This document shows, piece after piece, positions 15,599-24,804 of a DNA stretch of 64,000 nt. The stretch comes from Zoogloea sp. 1C4. Its GTDB lineage: Bacteria > Pseudomonadota > Gammaproteobacteria > Burkholderiales > Rhodocyclaceae. Numbering within the stretch: position 1 is the first letter of the stretch; each line of letters opens with the position of its first letter. The position numbers and the translations under genes are program-made. The notes beneath the pieces are model-generated. The model had not been told where the DNA came from, did not search any database, and was given only the letters and a program-made list of their open reading frames with translations. The stretch spans positions 434,001-498,000 of the forward strand of contig NZ_SSXU01000001.1 of the NCBI RefSeq assembly GCF_009469605.1, in the 5' to 3' direction.

Positions 15599-18500
15599 AT
15601 GCTCTCCCGCCTCATCGAGTTCTCCCTGACCCAGCGCCTGCTGGTGCTGGTCGCCACGCTGCTCCTCATCGGGGCCGGCGTGGTGGCCTGGCAAAGCCTG
15701 CCCATCGACGCCTTCCCGGATGTCTCCACCACCCAGGTCAAGCTCATCATCAAGGCCCCGGGCATGACGCCCGAAGAGGTCGAGTCGCGCATCACCGTGC
15801 CCATCGAGCAGGAGATGCTGGGCATTCCCCACCAGCGCATCCTGCGCTCCACCTCCAAGTACGCGCTGGCCGACGTGACCCTCGACTTCGACGACGGCAC
15901 CGACATCTACTGGGCCCGCCAGCAGGTGGGCGAGCGCCTCGCCAACGTGATGGGCAACCTGCCCCCCGGCGCCACCGGCGGCCTCGCGCCGATCACCACG
16001 CCGCTGGGCGAGATGTTCATGTTCACCATCGAGGGCCCGATCTCGCTGGAAGACAAGCGCACCCTCCTCGACTGGACGATCCGCCCGGCGCTCCGCACCG
16101 TGCCCGGCGTGGCCGATGTGAACAGCCTGGGCGGCGAGGTACGCAGCTTCGAGGTGACGCCCGATCCGGCCGCCCTGGCCGCCCGCGGCCTCAACCTCGG
16201 GCAGCTCGCCGCCGCCCTCGAAGCCAACAACCGCAACGATGGCGCCGGGCGCCTCTCGGAAGGCGAGGAGACCCTGCTGGTGCGCGCCGAGGGCGCCATC
16301 CGCAACCTCGACGACGTGCGCGCCATCGTGCTGCGCGGTGAAGGCGGCGTGGTCCGCGTGGGCGACGTGGCCGCCGTGCGCATCGGCGCCCTCACCCGCT
16401 ACGGCGCGGTCACCCGCAGCGGCGAGGGCGAGGCGGTGGAAGGCCTGGTCCTCGGCCTGCGCGGCGCCAACGCCGGCAAGGTGATCGAATCGGTGAAGGC
16501 GCGCCTCACCGAGATCGCGCCGCAACTGCCGCCGGGCGTCAGCGTCGTCCCCTTCTACGACCGCAGCGAGCTGGTCGGCCGCGCGGTGCATACCGTCTCC
16601 AAGGCGCTGATCGAGGCCATCGTGCTGGTGCTGGTGCTGCTGCTGGCCTTTCTGGGCAACCTGCGTGCGGCGCTGGTGGTGGCGCTGATGCTGCCCCTGG
16701 CGGCGCTGGCCACCTTCATCGCCATGCGCGCGGTGGGGCTGTCGGCCAACCTGATGAGCCTGGGCGGCCTCGCCATCGCCATCGGCATGCTGGTGGATGC
16801 GGCGGTGGTGGTGGTCGAGAACGTCGAGACCCAGCTCTCCGAAGGTGGCGCAACCAGCCGGCAGCCCCTGCTCCATCTGGTCTTCCGGGCGACCCGCGAG
16901 GTGGCGGCCCCGGTGGCCTCGGGCATCCTGATCATCGTCATCGTGTTCCTGCCGCTGCTCACGCTGGAAGGGCTGGAAGGCAAGCTGTTCGGCCCGGTGG
17001 CGCTGACCATCGTGTTCGCCCTGTCGGCCTCGCTGGTGCTGTCGCTCACCGTGGTGCCGGTGCTGGCGTCCTTCCTGCTCAAGCGTGGCGACGCCCACGA
17101 GCCCTGGCTGATCCGCAAGCTCCAGGCCGGCTACGCACCGCTCCTCGACTTCGCCCTCACCCGCGGCCGGCTGATGGCGGGGATCGCCGGCGGGTCGCTG
17201 GTGGCCGCCGGGTTTGCCTATCTGGCCCTGGGCAAGACCTTCATGCCCACGATGGACGAAGGCGACATCATCATGCAGCTCGAGAAGCTGCCCTCCATCA
17301 GCCTCGCCCAGACCATCGCCACCGACCTGCGCGTGCAGCAGGCGGTGATGCAGCAGGTGCCCGAGGTCAAGGCCATCGTCGCGCGCTCCGGCTCCGACGA
17401 GCTGGGCCTCGACCCGATGGGCCTCAACCAGACCGACACCTTCCTCGTCCTCAAGCCCCGCGACGAGTGGCGCGAGCCGGACAAAAACTGGCTCGCCGAC
17501 CAGTTGCGGGCGGTGATGGAGAACTTCCCCGGCATCGCCCTCACCTTCACCCAGCCCATCGACATGCGCGTCTCCGAGATGCTCACCGGCGTGCGCGGCG
17601 ATCTGGCGATCAAACTTTACGGGCCCGATCTGCCGACCCTCAACCAACTGGCCACCCAGATCGAGGCGGTGGTGAAGGCCGTGCCCGGCGCCGAGGACAC
17701 CATCACCATCCGCAACGAGGGCGTGCAGTACCTCAAGGTGCAGGTGGATCGCCTCGCCGCCGGCCGCTTCGGGCTCAATGTCGAGGACGTCCAGAACAGC
17801 CTGCGCAGCCTGCTCGAAGGCCGCATCGCCGGCACGGTGATCGAATCCGGCCGCCGCGTGCCGCTGCTCATCCGCGGCCCCGGCAGCCTGCAGAGCGACC
17901 CGGACGCCTTCGCCGCGATCCGCATCACCACGCCCGACGGCCACAGCCTGCCGCTGGCCAGCGTCGCCCGCATCGAGCGCATCGACGGCCCGGTGAAGGT
18001 GGACCGCGAGAACGCCCAGCGCTACGCGGTGATCCAGTCCAACGTGCGCGACCGCGATCTGGTCGGCTTCGTCGATGAGGCCAAGGCCGCCGTCACCGCC
18101 AAGGTGCCGCTGCCTGCCGGCTACCGCCTCGCCTGGGGTGGCCAGTTCGAGAACCAGCAGCGCGCCGCCGCCCGCCTGGGCGTGGTGGTGCCGGTGGCCC
18201 TCGGGCTGATCTTCGTGCTGCTCTTCTCCACCTTCGGCTCGGTGCGCCAGGCCCTGCTGGTGCTGGCGATGGTGCCCTTCGCGATGGTCGGCGGCGTCTT
18301 CGCGCTGGCCATTTCGGGCGAATACCTGTCGGTGCCCGCCTCGGTCGGCTTCATTGCGCTCCTGGGCATCGCGGTGCTCAACGGGGTGGTGATGGTCACC
18401 TACTTCAACCAGCTCCACGCCCGGGGCATGCCCATCGGCCAGGTGGTGGTCGAAGGCGCCAGACGCCGCCTGCGCCCGGTGCTCATGACCGCCAGCATCG

Positions 18501-18676
18501 CCGCCCTGGGCCTGGTGCCGCTGCTCTTTGCCACCGGCCCCGGCTCGGAAGTCCAGCGCCCCCTCGCCATCGTGGTGATCGGCGGGCTGGTCAGCGCCAC
18601 CGCCCTCACCCTGCTCCTGCTGCCGCTGCTGTACCGCCGCTTCGGCATCGCCCCTGCCGCCCCCACCGCCCAATGA
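15599..18676 (+). CDS. heavy-metal RND efflux permease (CzcA/CusA family)
   Basis: Inner-membrane proton-driven pump of 1025 aa with 12 TM segments and two large periplasmic loops. It starts MLSRLIEFSLTQRLLVLVATLLLIGAG and contains AFPDVSTTQVKL, typical of the HME-RND class. The TM4 motif reads AIAIGMLVDAAVVVVENVE, closer to CusA than to CzcA (which has DFG-x3-DGAV). However, TQPIDMRVSEMLTGVRGDLAIK follows the CzcA pattern. Substrate specificity is therefore uncertain. It overlaps the next gene by ATGA. Confidence 0.93.
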   Translation: MLSRLIEFSLTQRLLVLVATLLLIGAGVVAWQSLPIDAFPDVSTTQVKLIIKAPGMTPEEVESRITVPIEQEMLGIPHQRILRSTSKYALADVTLDFDDGTDIYWARQQVGERLANVMGNLPPGATGGLAPITTPLGEMFMFTIEGPISLEDKRTLLDWTIRPALRTVPGVADVNSLGGEVRSFEVTPDPAALAARGLNLGQLAAALEANNRNDGAGRLSEGEETLLVRAEGAIRNLDDVRAIVLRGEGGVVRVGDVAAVRIGALTRYGAVTRSGEGEAVEGLVLGLRGANAGKVIESVKARLTEIAPQLPPGVSVVPFYDRSELVGRAVHTVSKALIEAIVLVLVLLLAFLGNLRAALVVALMLPLAALATFIAMRAVGLSANLMSLGGLAIAIGMLVDAAVVVVENVETQLSEGGATSRQPLLHLVFRATREVAAPVASGILIIVIVFLPLLTLEGLEGKLFGPVALTIVFALSASLVLSLTVVPVLASFLLKRGDAHEPWLIRKLQAGYAPLLDFALTRGRLMAGIAGGSLVAAGFAYLALGKTFMPTMDEGDIIMQLEKLPSISLAQTIATDLRVQQAVMQQVPEVKAIVARSGSDELGLDPMGLNQTDTFLVLKPRDEWREPDKNWLADQLRAVMENFPGIALTFTQPIDMRVSEMLTGVRGDLAIKLYGPDLPTLNQLATQIEAVVKAVPGAEDTITIRNEGVQYLKVQVDRLAAGRFGLNVEDVQNSLRSLLEGRIAGTVIESGRRVPLLIRGPGSLQSDPDAFAAIRITTPDGHSLPLASVARIERIDGPVKVDRENAQRYAVIQSNVRDRDLVGFVDEAKAAVTAKVPLPAGYRLAWGGQFENQQRAAARLGVVVPVALGLIFVLLFSTFGSVRQALLVLAMVPFAMVGGVFALAISGEYLSVPASVGFIALLGIAVLNGVVMVTYFNQLHARGMPIGQVVVEGARRRLRPVLMTASIAALGLVPLLFATGPGSEVQRPLAIVVIGGLVSATALTLLLLPLLYRRFGIAPAAPTAQ

Positions 18677-18990
18677 GCCCAGACACGTCCCCCGTCGTCC
18701 TGACCCTCGTGATGCCTGCCGAGGTCGAGGACGCCCTGATCGACACCCTGCTCGAACACCCCGAGCTCGCCCCCGGCTTCACCACCGATGCCGTCGAGGG
18801 CCACGGCGAGCGCATCCGCTTCGTCGGCACCGCCGAGGAAGTGCGCGGCCGCGCCGCCTACTGCCGCGTCCAGCACGTCACCACGCGGGACGCCGCCGAG
18901 GCGCTGCTGGCCATCCTGCGCAAGCGCTTCGCCGGCAGCCGGGTGTATTTCTGGATCACCCCGGCCCTTGCCTTCGGGAGGCTCGAATGA
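18673..18990 (+). CDS. DUF3240 family protein
   Basis: Small cytoplasmic protein of 105 aa typical of metal-RND operons. Sequence such as VVLTLVMPAEVEDALIDTLLEHPE and a C-terminal YFWITPALAFGRLE suits a ferredoxin-like, PII-type fold. Function is not established; a regulatory or metal-sensing contact with the pump is an inference. ATGA overlaps on both sides show tight translational coupling. Confidence 0.8.
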   Translation: MSPDTSPVVLTLVMPAEVEDALIDTLLEHPELAPGFTTDAVEGHGERIRFVGTAEEVRGRAAYCRVQHVTTRDAAEALLAILRKRFAGSRVYFWITPALAFGRLE

Positions 18991-20261
18991 AGCGCCGCCT
19001 GCTTGCCCTGACGCTGGCCGCCCTGCCCCTGTGGGCCCACGCCGCCAACCCCGCCGACGCCCCCGATCTGCCGCCCCGCGCCCAGGTGCTGGACGCCGTG
19101 CTCGGCAGCCCCCAGGTGCGCGCCGCCGGATCGCAGATTTCGGTGGAAGAAGCCCGCAGCCGGCGCCTCGAAGCCGGCAACCACGAATGGACCCTGCGCC
19201 TGATGGACCAGCAGCGCCGGGTGCGGCCCGCGCCGGCCGGCCGCTACAACGAATGGGAAGTGGGCGTCGAGCGCGCCGTGCGCCTGCCGGGCAAGCTGGA
19301 TCTCGACCGCCAACTCGGTGCCGCCGGCATCGCCAGCGCCCGCATCGCCCGCGGTGACGCCCTCCACGAAACCAGCCGGATGCTGCTCGCCAACTGGTTC
19401 GACTGGCTGCGCGAAAACGCCGCCGCCGACCAGTGGCGCCGCCAGCGGGACATCCTCGCCCGCCAGGCCCAGGTGGTGCAGCGCCGGGTCGAGCTGGGCG
19501 ACGCCCCGCGCCTCGAACGGCTGCAGGCCGACGCGGCCCTCGCCCAGGCCGAAGCCCAGCTGGCCCAGGCCACCGGCCGCGCCCAGGTGGCCGCCGAATC
19601 CCTGCGCCGCCTCTACCCCGCCCTCACCCTGCCGCCCAGCGTGCCCGAAACCCCGCCGACCGCGGTGGATGACGATGCCGCCGGCTGGGTCGCCGCGATC
19701 CTCGAACACAACCACGAGCTGGGCGTGGCCCGCTCCGAGAGCGCCCGTGCCCGCATCGGCGCCAGCCGCACCGACGCCGAACGCCGCCCCGACCCCACCG
19801 TGGGCGTGCACGCGGCCCGGGACAAGGGCAGCGAAGAGCAGGTCGTCGGCCTCAGCCTCCTCATCCCGCTCTCCGGTGCCGGCCGCCGGGCCGACGCCGA
19901 CGCCGCCGTCGCCAACGCCGAAACCGCCTCGTGGCGCGAGGCCGGCGTGCTGCGCAAGGTCGAGGCCGAAGCCGCCGCCCTGCATCGCCGCGCCCGCGCC
20001 GCCTGGGCCGGCTGGCAGAGCCAGCAGGCCGCCGCCGACGCCCTGGGCAGGAGCGCCGACCTCACCGAACGGGCCTGGCAGCTGGGCGAAGGCAGCCTCA
20101 CCGACACCCTCAACGCCCGCCGCCTGGCCCACGAAGCGCGCCTCGCCGCCCGGCTGGCCGGGCTCGACGCCAGCGAAGCCCGCTACCGCCTGCTCCTCGA
20201 CGCCCACCGGCTATGGCCGCTGGACATGGACGCCCACGACGACGACCACGATCACCCCTGA
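18987..20261 (+). CDS. TolC-family outer-membrane factor (CzcC/CusC-like)
   Basis: Outer-membrane channel of the efflux complex, 424 aa. Signal peptide MKRRLLALTLAALPLWAHAA. Two repeats of outer-membrane efflux type: RAVRLPGKLDLDRQLG ... RRQRDILARQAQVVQRRVELGDAPRLERLQADAALAQAEAQLAQ and the C-terminal counterpart ending SLTDTLNARRLAHEARLAARLAGLDASEARYRLLLDA. The extreme C-terminus is a short Asp/His run (DAHDDDHDHP) that could bind metal. It is last in the operon, overlapping DUF3240 by 4 nt. Its 3' end overlaps the convergent VOC pseudogene by 10 nt. Confidence 0.88.
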   Translation: MKRRLLALTLAALPLWAHAANPADAPDLPPRAQVLDAVLGSPQVRAAGSQISVEEARSRRLEAGNHEWTLRLMDQQRRVRPAPAGRYNEWEVGVERAVRLPGKLDLDRQLGAAGIASARIARGDALHETSRMLLANWFDWLRENAAADQWRRQRDILARQAQVVQRRVELGDAPRLERLQADAALAQAEAQLAQATGRAQVAAESLRRLYPALTLPPSVPETPPTAVDDDAAGWVAAILEHNHELGVARSESARARIGASRTDAERRPDPTVGVHAARDKGSEEQVVGLSLLIPLSGAGRRADADAAVANAETASWREAGVLRKVEAEAAALHRRARAAWAGWQSQQAAADALGRSADLTERAWQLGEGSLTDTLNARRLAHEARLAARLAGLDASEARYRLLLDAHRLWPLDMDAHDDDHDHP

Positions 20262-20628
20262 CAACCCGCCCCCGGCGAGTGCAGCCCGATCCGGTTGCCC
20301 TCGCTGTCGGCAAACATCGCGATGAAGCCGATCTCCGGGCTGATCTCGGTCTTCGGCATCAGCACCGTGGCGCCAGCCTCCACCGCCCGCGCCAACGGCA
20401 CGGCGAGGTCGTCGCCGCCATCCAGATAGATCACCACCCCGTGGTCGCCGGGCTTGCCGTCGGGGCAGGCTATCAGGGCGCCGCCGGTGGCCGGGTCGGT
20501 GTACGGGAACACCGCCATGCGCATCCCGCACATTTCCTCCACCTTGAGGGTGATGGCAAAGGTGGCTTCGGAAAGGCCCGGTCCAGGTCGGTGACGGGGA
20601 TTTCAAACCAGTTGATGAGTCGTTTCAT
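20252..20628 (-). pseudogene. VOC/glyoxalase-family gene, frameshifted
   Basis: The minus strand begins with a good VOC N-terminus (MKRLINWFEIPVTDLDRA, preceded by AGGAGCGCACC). It then shifts frame near 20572-20580 and continues as SEATFAITLKVEEMCGMRMAVFP to IGFIAMFADSEGNRIGLHSP. The usual FYE-type turn after DLDRA is missing, so a deletion of several bases (not a multiple of three) is the simplest explanation. A sequencing error is possible. A GTG at 20542 could start a 96-aa remnant. It is divergent from the WYL regulator and shares its operators. Confidence 0.75.
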
Positions 20629-20677
20629 GGTGCGCTCCTGAATGCAGGTTGATTGGAGCCACCATTCTGGCTGCCCC

Positions 20678-20701
20678 CTCCTGACACCCTTCCGTCAGGA
20701 G
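20678..20701. promoter_or_regulatory. operator palindrome 1 (WYL regulator)
   Basis: CTCCTGAC-N8-GTCAGGAG, perfect 8-bp arms, in the divergent space between the VOC pseudogene and the WYL regulator gene. The core TCCTGAC-N8-GTCAGGA is identical to the second copy 53 bp away. Confidence 0.7.
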
Positions 20702-20731
20702 CCTGCCCGCATCCCCCGGCCAGCCGCGCTA

Positions 20732-20753
20732 TCCTGACAGCCTTGTGTCAGGA
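20732..20753. promoter_or_regulatory. operator palindrome 2 (WYL regulator)
   Basis: TCCTGACA-N6-TGTCAGGA ends 8 nt before the regulator's ATG, placing it over the ribosome-binding region. This suggests autorepression. It shares core and span with palindrome 1. Confidence 0.7.
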
Positions 20754-20761
20754 GCCCCCTC

Positions 20762-21460
20762 ATGCGCCGTGCCGACCGCCTGTTCCAGATCGTCCTGCTC
20801 CTCGACCGGGGCCGGGCCGTCACCGCCCGCGAGCTGGCCGATGCCTTGCAGGTTTCCGAGCGCACCATCTACCGGGATGTCGCCGACCTCTCCCGCTCCG
20901 GCGTGCCCATCAGCGGCGAGGCCGGCGTGGGCTACCTGATGCGGCCCGGCTACCGCCTTCCGCCGCTGATGTTCGACGCCGACGAGCTCGCCGCCCTCGC
21001 CCTGGGCAGCCGGATGGTGCAACGCTGGGCCGACCCGGCCCTCGGCCGCGCCGCCGAGCGCGCCCTGCTGCGCATCGAATCGGTGCTGCCCAAGGCCCTG
21101 CGCCACGACCCCGCCCGCGACGCCCTGCTGGTGCCCGGCTTCCGTGTGCCCGAGGCCATGCGCGCGCCGATGACCGAGCTGCGCGAAGCCATCGCCGCCC
21201 ACCGCAAGCTGCGCATCGCCTACACCCGAGCCGACGGCGCCGCCAGCGAGCGGATCATCCACCCGGTCGGGCTGGTCTTCTGGGGCGAGACCTGGACCCT
21301 CGGCGCCTGGTGCGAGCTGCGCGGCGACTTCCGCAGCTTCCGCCTCGACCGCATCGCCAGCGTGGCCGCCCTCGACGCGCATTTCGACGGCGACGGCCTG
21401 CTCGGCCGCTACCTGCACGCTGCCCAGCAGCAGGACGACTGCGACGGCGCCACGTATTGA
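20762..21460 (+). CDS. YafY-type HTH-WYL transcriptional regulator
   Basis: Cytoplasmic regulator of 232 aa. The N-terminal HTH (RADRLFQIVLLLDRGRAVTARELADALQVSERTIYRDVADLSRSGVPI) is a DeoR-like winged helix. The WYL domain follows, with RKLRIAYTRADGAASERIIHPVGLVFWGETWTLGAWCELRGDFRSFRLDRI carrying the effector-binding pattern. YafY members commonly control an adjacent VOC or DUF gene; here the divergent VOC gene is broken. Two palindromes upstream are probable binding sites. Confidence 0.88.
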   Translation: MRRADRLFQIVLLLDRGRAVTARELADALQVSERTIYRDVADLSRSGVPISGEAGVGYLMRPGYRLPPLMFDADELAALALGSRMVQRWADPALGRAAERALLRIESVLPKALRHDPARDALLVPGFRVPEAMRAPMTELREAIAAHRKLRIAYTRADGAASERIIHPVGLVFWGETWTLGAWCELRGDFRSFRLDRIASVAALDAHFDGDGLLGRYLHAAQQQDDCDGATY

Positions 21461-21538
21461 CACCATCCGAAGCTACCCAAATGGCGTAAGTCGTGCCAGA
21501 ATCCGTTCCCGATTTCATTCGAATCAGCACGACGTCCG

Positions 21539-21943
21539 ATGAGCACCTCCGACGCCAATCACTGCCTCGACTGCGGCGCCTGCTGCGCCTTCTTTCGTGT
21601 TTCGTTCTACTGGGCCGAAGCCGAGGCCCGGGGCATTCCTGCCGACCTGACTGAGCCGATCAACCCCCGCTTCAGCTGCATGGCCGGCACCAACCAGCGG
21701 GCGCCCCGCTGCGACGCCCTGGCCGGCGAGGTCGGCCAGCGGGTCGGCTGCACGATCTACGAACACCGCCCCGCGCCCTGCCGTGAAGTGCAGCCCGGCG
21801 ACGACCAATGCAACAAGGCCCGGGCCGGCTACCGCCTGCCGGCGATCGAGGCCTGGTGCTGGCAATCGCCCATCCCTGCCGGCCTCACCGATCCGCTGCC
21901 CCACGGCGCCGACATCCACACCCCGCCCCCACCGGCCGACTGA
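21539..21943 (+). CDS. YkgJ family cysteine-cluster protein
   Basis: Protein of 134 aa with the N-terminal cluster CLDCGACCAFF and further Cys at FSCMAG, PRCDA, GCTIYEHRPAPCREV and QCNKA. This is the YkgJ/UPF0153 zinc- or iron-binding pattern (CxxCxxCC). Function is unknown. The ATG at 21539 matches the family start. It is followed by a strong shared terminator. Confidence 0.82.
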   Translation: MSTSDANHCLDCGACCAFFRVSFYWAEAEARGIPADLTEPINPRFSCMAGTNQRAPRCDALAGEVGQRVGCTIYEHRPAPCREVQPGDDQCNKARAGYRLPAIEAWCWQSPIPAGLTDPLPHGADIHTPPPPAD

Positions 21944-21966
21944 CACGCCTTCGCGCAAGGCACAAA

Positions 21967-22011
21967 AAAGCCCCCCGCCCGCCGGCTTGAACCGGCGATG
22001 CGGGGGGCTTT
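21967..22011. terminator. bidirectional rho-independent terminator
   Basis: AAAGCCCCCCGC (21967-21978) pairs with GCGGGGGGCTTT (22000-22011), with an inner GCCGG/CCGGC stem. A- and T-runs flank both sides, serving the convergent ykgJ-like and thrC genes. Confidence 0.9.
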
Positions 22012-22024
22012 CTGACGTCGGCGG

Positions 22025-23464
22025 TCAGCCGGCGTCGACAGTCCGGGCGATCAGCGCCTTGATGGCGTCGGCGTCCACATCCATCACCTCGACGCGCTGG
22101 GGCAGCGCCTCGATGTTCTCGAGGCCGGCCGGGCGGGCAGGCTTGCGACCGAGGGCTTCGACGATGGTCTCTTCAAACTTGGCAGGCTGGGCGGTTTCCA
22201 GCACCAGCGTGGGCACGGCCGTGTCGCGCAGCTCAAGCGCCACCTTGAGGCCGTCGGCGGTGTGGGTGTCGATCACGGTGGCGTACTTGTCGTCGGCCAG
22301 GCGGATCGTCGCCAGACGGTCGGCGTGGTTGCTGCTGCCGGACACGAAGCCGTAGTCACCGATCTTGGCAAACTCCGGCGAGGCGGACAGATCGAAGGCG
22401 CCGCCAGCGTCAACCTTGCTCCACAGGGCGCGCACGGTGTCGCCGCTGCGGCCCACCAGATCGAACACAAAGCGCTCGAAGTTGGAGGCCTTGGAGATGT
22501 CCATCGACGGGCTGGAGGTGGCGTGGGTTTCGGCGGTGTTTCGCGGGCGGTAGATGCCGGTGCGGAAGAACTCGTCGAGCACGTCGTTCTCGTTGGTGGC
22601 GAGGATCAGCTTGGCCACCGGCAGGCCCATCTGGCGGGCGATGTGGCCGGCGCAGATGTTGCCGAAGTTGCCCGACGGCACCGCGAAGGAAACCTGCTGG
22701 TCGTTGTTCTCGGTGGCGGCGAAGTAGCCCTTGAAGTAATAGACGATCTGGGCGGCAACGCGGGCCCAGTTGATCGAATTGACGGCGCCGATCTTGTACT
22801 TGGCCTTGTAGGCGTGGTCGTTGGAGACGGCCTTCACCACGTCCTGGGCGTCGTCGAACATGCCGCGCACGGCGATGTTGAAGATGTTCTCGTCCTGCAG
22901 CGAGTACATCTGGGCGCGCTGGAAGGCGCTCATCCGGCCGTGGGGCGACAGCATGAACACGCGCACGCCGTGCTTGCCGCGCATGGCGTATTCGGCCGCC
23001 GAGCCGGTGTCGCCGGAGGTGGCGCCGAGGATGTTGATCTGCTCGCCGCGCTTGTCGAGCACGTACTCGAACAGGTTGCCCAGCAGCTGCATCGCCATGT
23101 CCTTGAAGGCGAGCGTCGGGCCGTTGGAGAGCTCCAGCAGGCCCAGCTTGCCCGGCTCCAGCCAGTGCACCGGGGTGATCTCGACGGCCTTGGCGTCGTC
23201 GCGCACGTAGCCGTAGACGTCGGCGGTGTAGGTCTTGTCGCAGATGGCCTTCAGGTCGGCGGCGGGGATGTCGTCGATGAAGCGCGACAGGATCGCGTAG
23301 GCCAGTTCGGCGTAGGAAAGCTTGCGCCACGCATCCAGATCGGCGCGGGTGACCTGCGGGTAGGTCTCCGGCAGGTAGAGGCCGCCATCCGGCGCCAGGC
23401 CGCCAAGCAGGATGTCACAGAAGGATTGGGGGGCAGACTGGCCGCGGGTGGAGATGTAGCGCAT
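22025..23464 (-). CDS. thrC: threonine synthase
   Basis: PLP enzyme that converts O-phosphohomoserine to threonine, 479 aa, matching the long bacterial form. It begins MRYISTRGQSAPQSFCDILLGGLAPDGGLYLPE. The PLP lysine lies in PTLAFKDMAMQLLGN, and GATSGDTGSAAEYAM is the phosphate-binding loop. The ATG at 23464 matches the family start; a 10-codon upstream extension is ignored. It is monocistronic with a shared terminator downstream. Homoserine dehydrogenase is not in the window. Confidence 0.96.
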   Translation of the reverse strand: MRYISTRGQSAPQSFCDILLGGLAPDGGLYLPETYPQVTRADLDAWRKLSYAELAYAILSRFIDDIPAADLKAICDKTYTADVYGYVRDDAKAVEITPVHWLEPGKLGLLELSNGPTLAFKDMAMQLLGNLFEYVLDKRGEQINILGATSGDTGSAAEYAMRGKHGVRVFMLSPHGRMSAFQRAQMYSLQDENIFNIAVRGMFDDAQDVVKAVSNDHAYKAKYKIGAVNSINWARVAAQIVYYFKGYFAATENNDQQVSFAVPSGNFGNICAGHIARQMGLPVAKLILATNENDVLDEFFRTGIYRPRNTAETHATSSPSMDISKASNFERFVFDLVGRSGDTVRALWSKVDAGGAFDLSASPEFAKIGDYGFVSGSSNHADRLATIRLADDKYATVIDTHTADGLKVALELRDTAVPTLVLETAQPAKFEETIVEALGRKPARPAGLENIEALPQRVEVMDVDADAIKALIARTVDAG

Positions 23465-23549
23465 GGTTCTCGCCGAAATGAAAAACGAAAACATTGGAAG
23501 ATAGCACAGCCGGCGGGCCTTGACCGTGCCGGGCTCGGCGGCCCGGGGT

Positions 23550-24668
23550 TCAGCGCGTCGATCGCGTCCCCAGAAGCCCCATCACCAGCACGCCAGCAAA
23601 CAGCAGCACACCCGCAGCCAGCAGCAGCGCACCGGCCGCCACGCCCGCCGTCAGCAGGCCGCCACCGGCCAGGAACAGCGCCGTGCGTAGCGCGCCAAAG
23701 CGCACCAGCCTGGCCCGCAGCTGTGCCCGCGGTGGCGTCGCCGGCCCCGGAAAGCGCCAGACCGGCAGCAGCTGCGACAGCGCGCCCGTCACCAGCGGCA
23801 GCAGGAAGAGCGCGAAGAAACCCGTCACCGCCGGCCGCCCTGGCATCCCGCCGAGGCCGTGGGCAAGGCCCGCCGCGATCACCGCCAGCAGGCCCAGCCC
23901 GGCGCCAAACAAGGCCACCGCGGCGCCATCGTTGATGATCCGCCGGGCGCCGAGGGTCTTCAGCCAGCCGGCCAGGGTGTGGATCACCACGCCAGCCAGC
24001 ACCAGCGCCCCCAGCGGCGCCAGCCAGTGGGCGAGCCCCGCCAGCGCACTCGCCACCACGCCACCAATCGCCCACGGCAATTGCCGGCGCAGACGCAGCG
24101 CGGCCTGGGGATCGGGCATGCCGAGGGCGGTGGGCATCAGCACATGCAGCGTGCCCACCGCCGCCAGCCCGATGAAACCGAGCGTGTTGAGGTGCAGATG
24201 CGCCAGCCGCAGCGCGGCGTAGCCCGCCGGCCACAGCAGCCCGGCGAAGATCGCCACCAGCGCCGTCAGCAGGCAGGCCAGCGAGGCCTTGTACCAGGCG
24301 AGGCCCGGATGGGGCTTGCCGAGGCAGGCCCGGCCGCGCCGGAAGGTCCAGCCGAGCATCAGCCCGGTCGCCACCAGCCCGGCGAGGATCGCAGGATGCA
24401 GCCCCCAGCCGGGCATCGCGCCGACCAGCACCGCCACCACCAGCGCGCCGGCCGCCTGCATCACCAGCGGCAGCCGGTGGATCATCGGCTCCACGCCTGG
24501 GCTGCGGGTGAGCACCGGCACGAAATGCCCCATCGCCGCAAAGATGAGCGGCATCGCCCCCAGCGCGAAGGCCGCGTGGGCCACCGCCGCCGGCGGCGCG
24601 CCCGCCACCGTCAGCCCCACCGCCAGCGCAAAGGCCGCCACCGCACTACAGCCGAGATAAATCAGCAC
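23550..24668 (-). CDS. multi-pass membrane protein, haem-copper-oxidase/NnrS-like
   Basis: Integral membrane protein of 372 aa with about 11-12 hydrophobic segments. LRLAHLHLNTLGFIGLAAVGTLHVLMPTALG has a His pattern seen in NnrS and in cbb3-oxidase subunit-I relatives; a GHFVPVLTRSPG segment carries another His. Assignment to a precise family is not secure. The GTG start at 24668 has AGGAG six bases upstream. Proximity to the HPP-CBS and DUF2249 genes, which often accompany nitrogen-oxide respiration, suggests a role in NO stress, but this is inference. Confidence 0.6.
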   Translation of the reverse strand: MLIYLGCSAVAAFALAVGLTVAGAPPAAVAHAAFALGAMPLIFAAMGHFVPVLTRSPGVEPMIHRLPLVMQAAGALVVAVLVGAMPGWGLHPAILAGLVATGLMLGWTFRRGRACLGKPHPGLAWYKASLACLLTALVAIFAGLLWPAGYAALRLAHLHLNTLGFIGLAAVGTLHVLMPTALGMPDPQAALRLRRQLPWAIGGVVASALAGLAHWLAPLGALVLAGVVIHTLAGWLKTLGARRIINDGAAVALFGAGLGLLAVIAAGLAHGLGGMPGRPAVTGFFALFLLPLVTGALSQLLPVWRFPGPATPPRAQLRARLVRFGALRTALFLAGGGLLTAGVAAGALLLAAGVLLFAGVLVMGLLGTRSTR

Positions 24669-24804
24669 TGCCTGCTCCTGTCTTTCGTCCCTGCGCCATC
24701 AGACCGGATTGTCCGCCAGGAACCACCGATCCGACCAAACCCACATCAAGGCCGACCGCCGCAAAGCCCGGCAGACTGCCGGCTCCACCGGCCCCCAGCA
24801 AGCC

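Noticed and set aside
15386-18673. 1095-codon open frame antisense to the RND pump
   Set aside because: Shadow of high GC and third-position bias opposite a clear CzcA/CusA-family gene; composition Gly/His/Gln/Asp-rich and no family resemblance.
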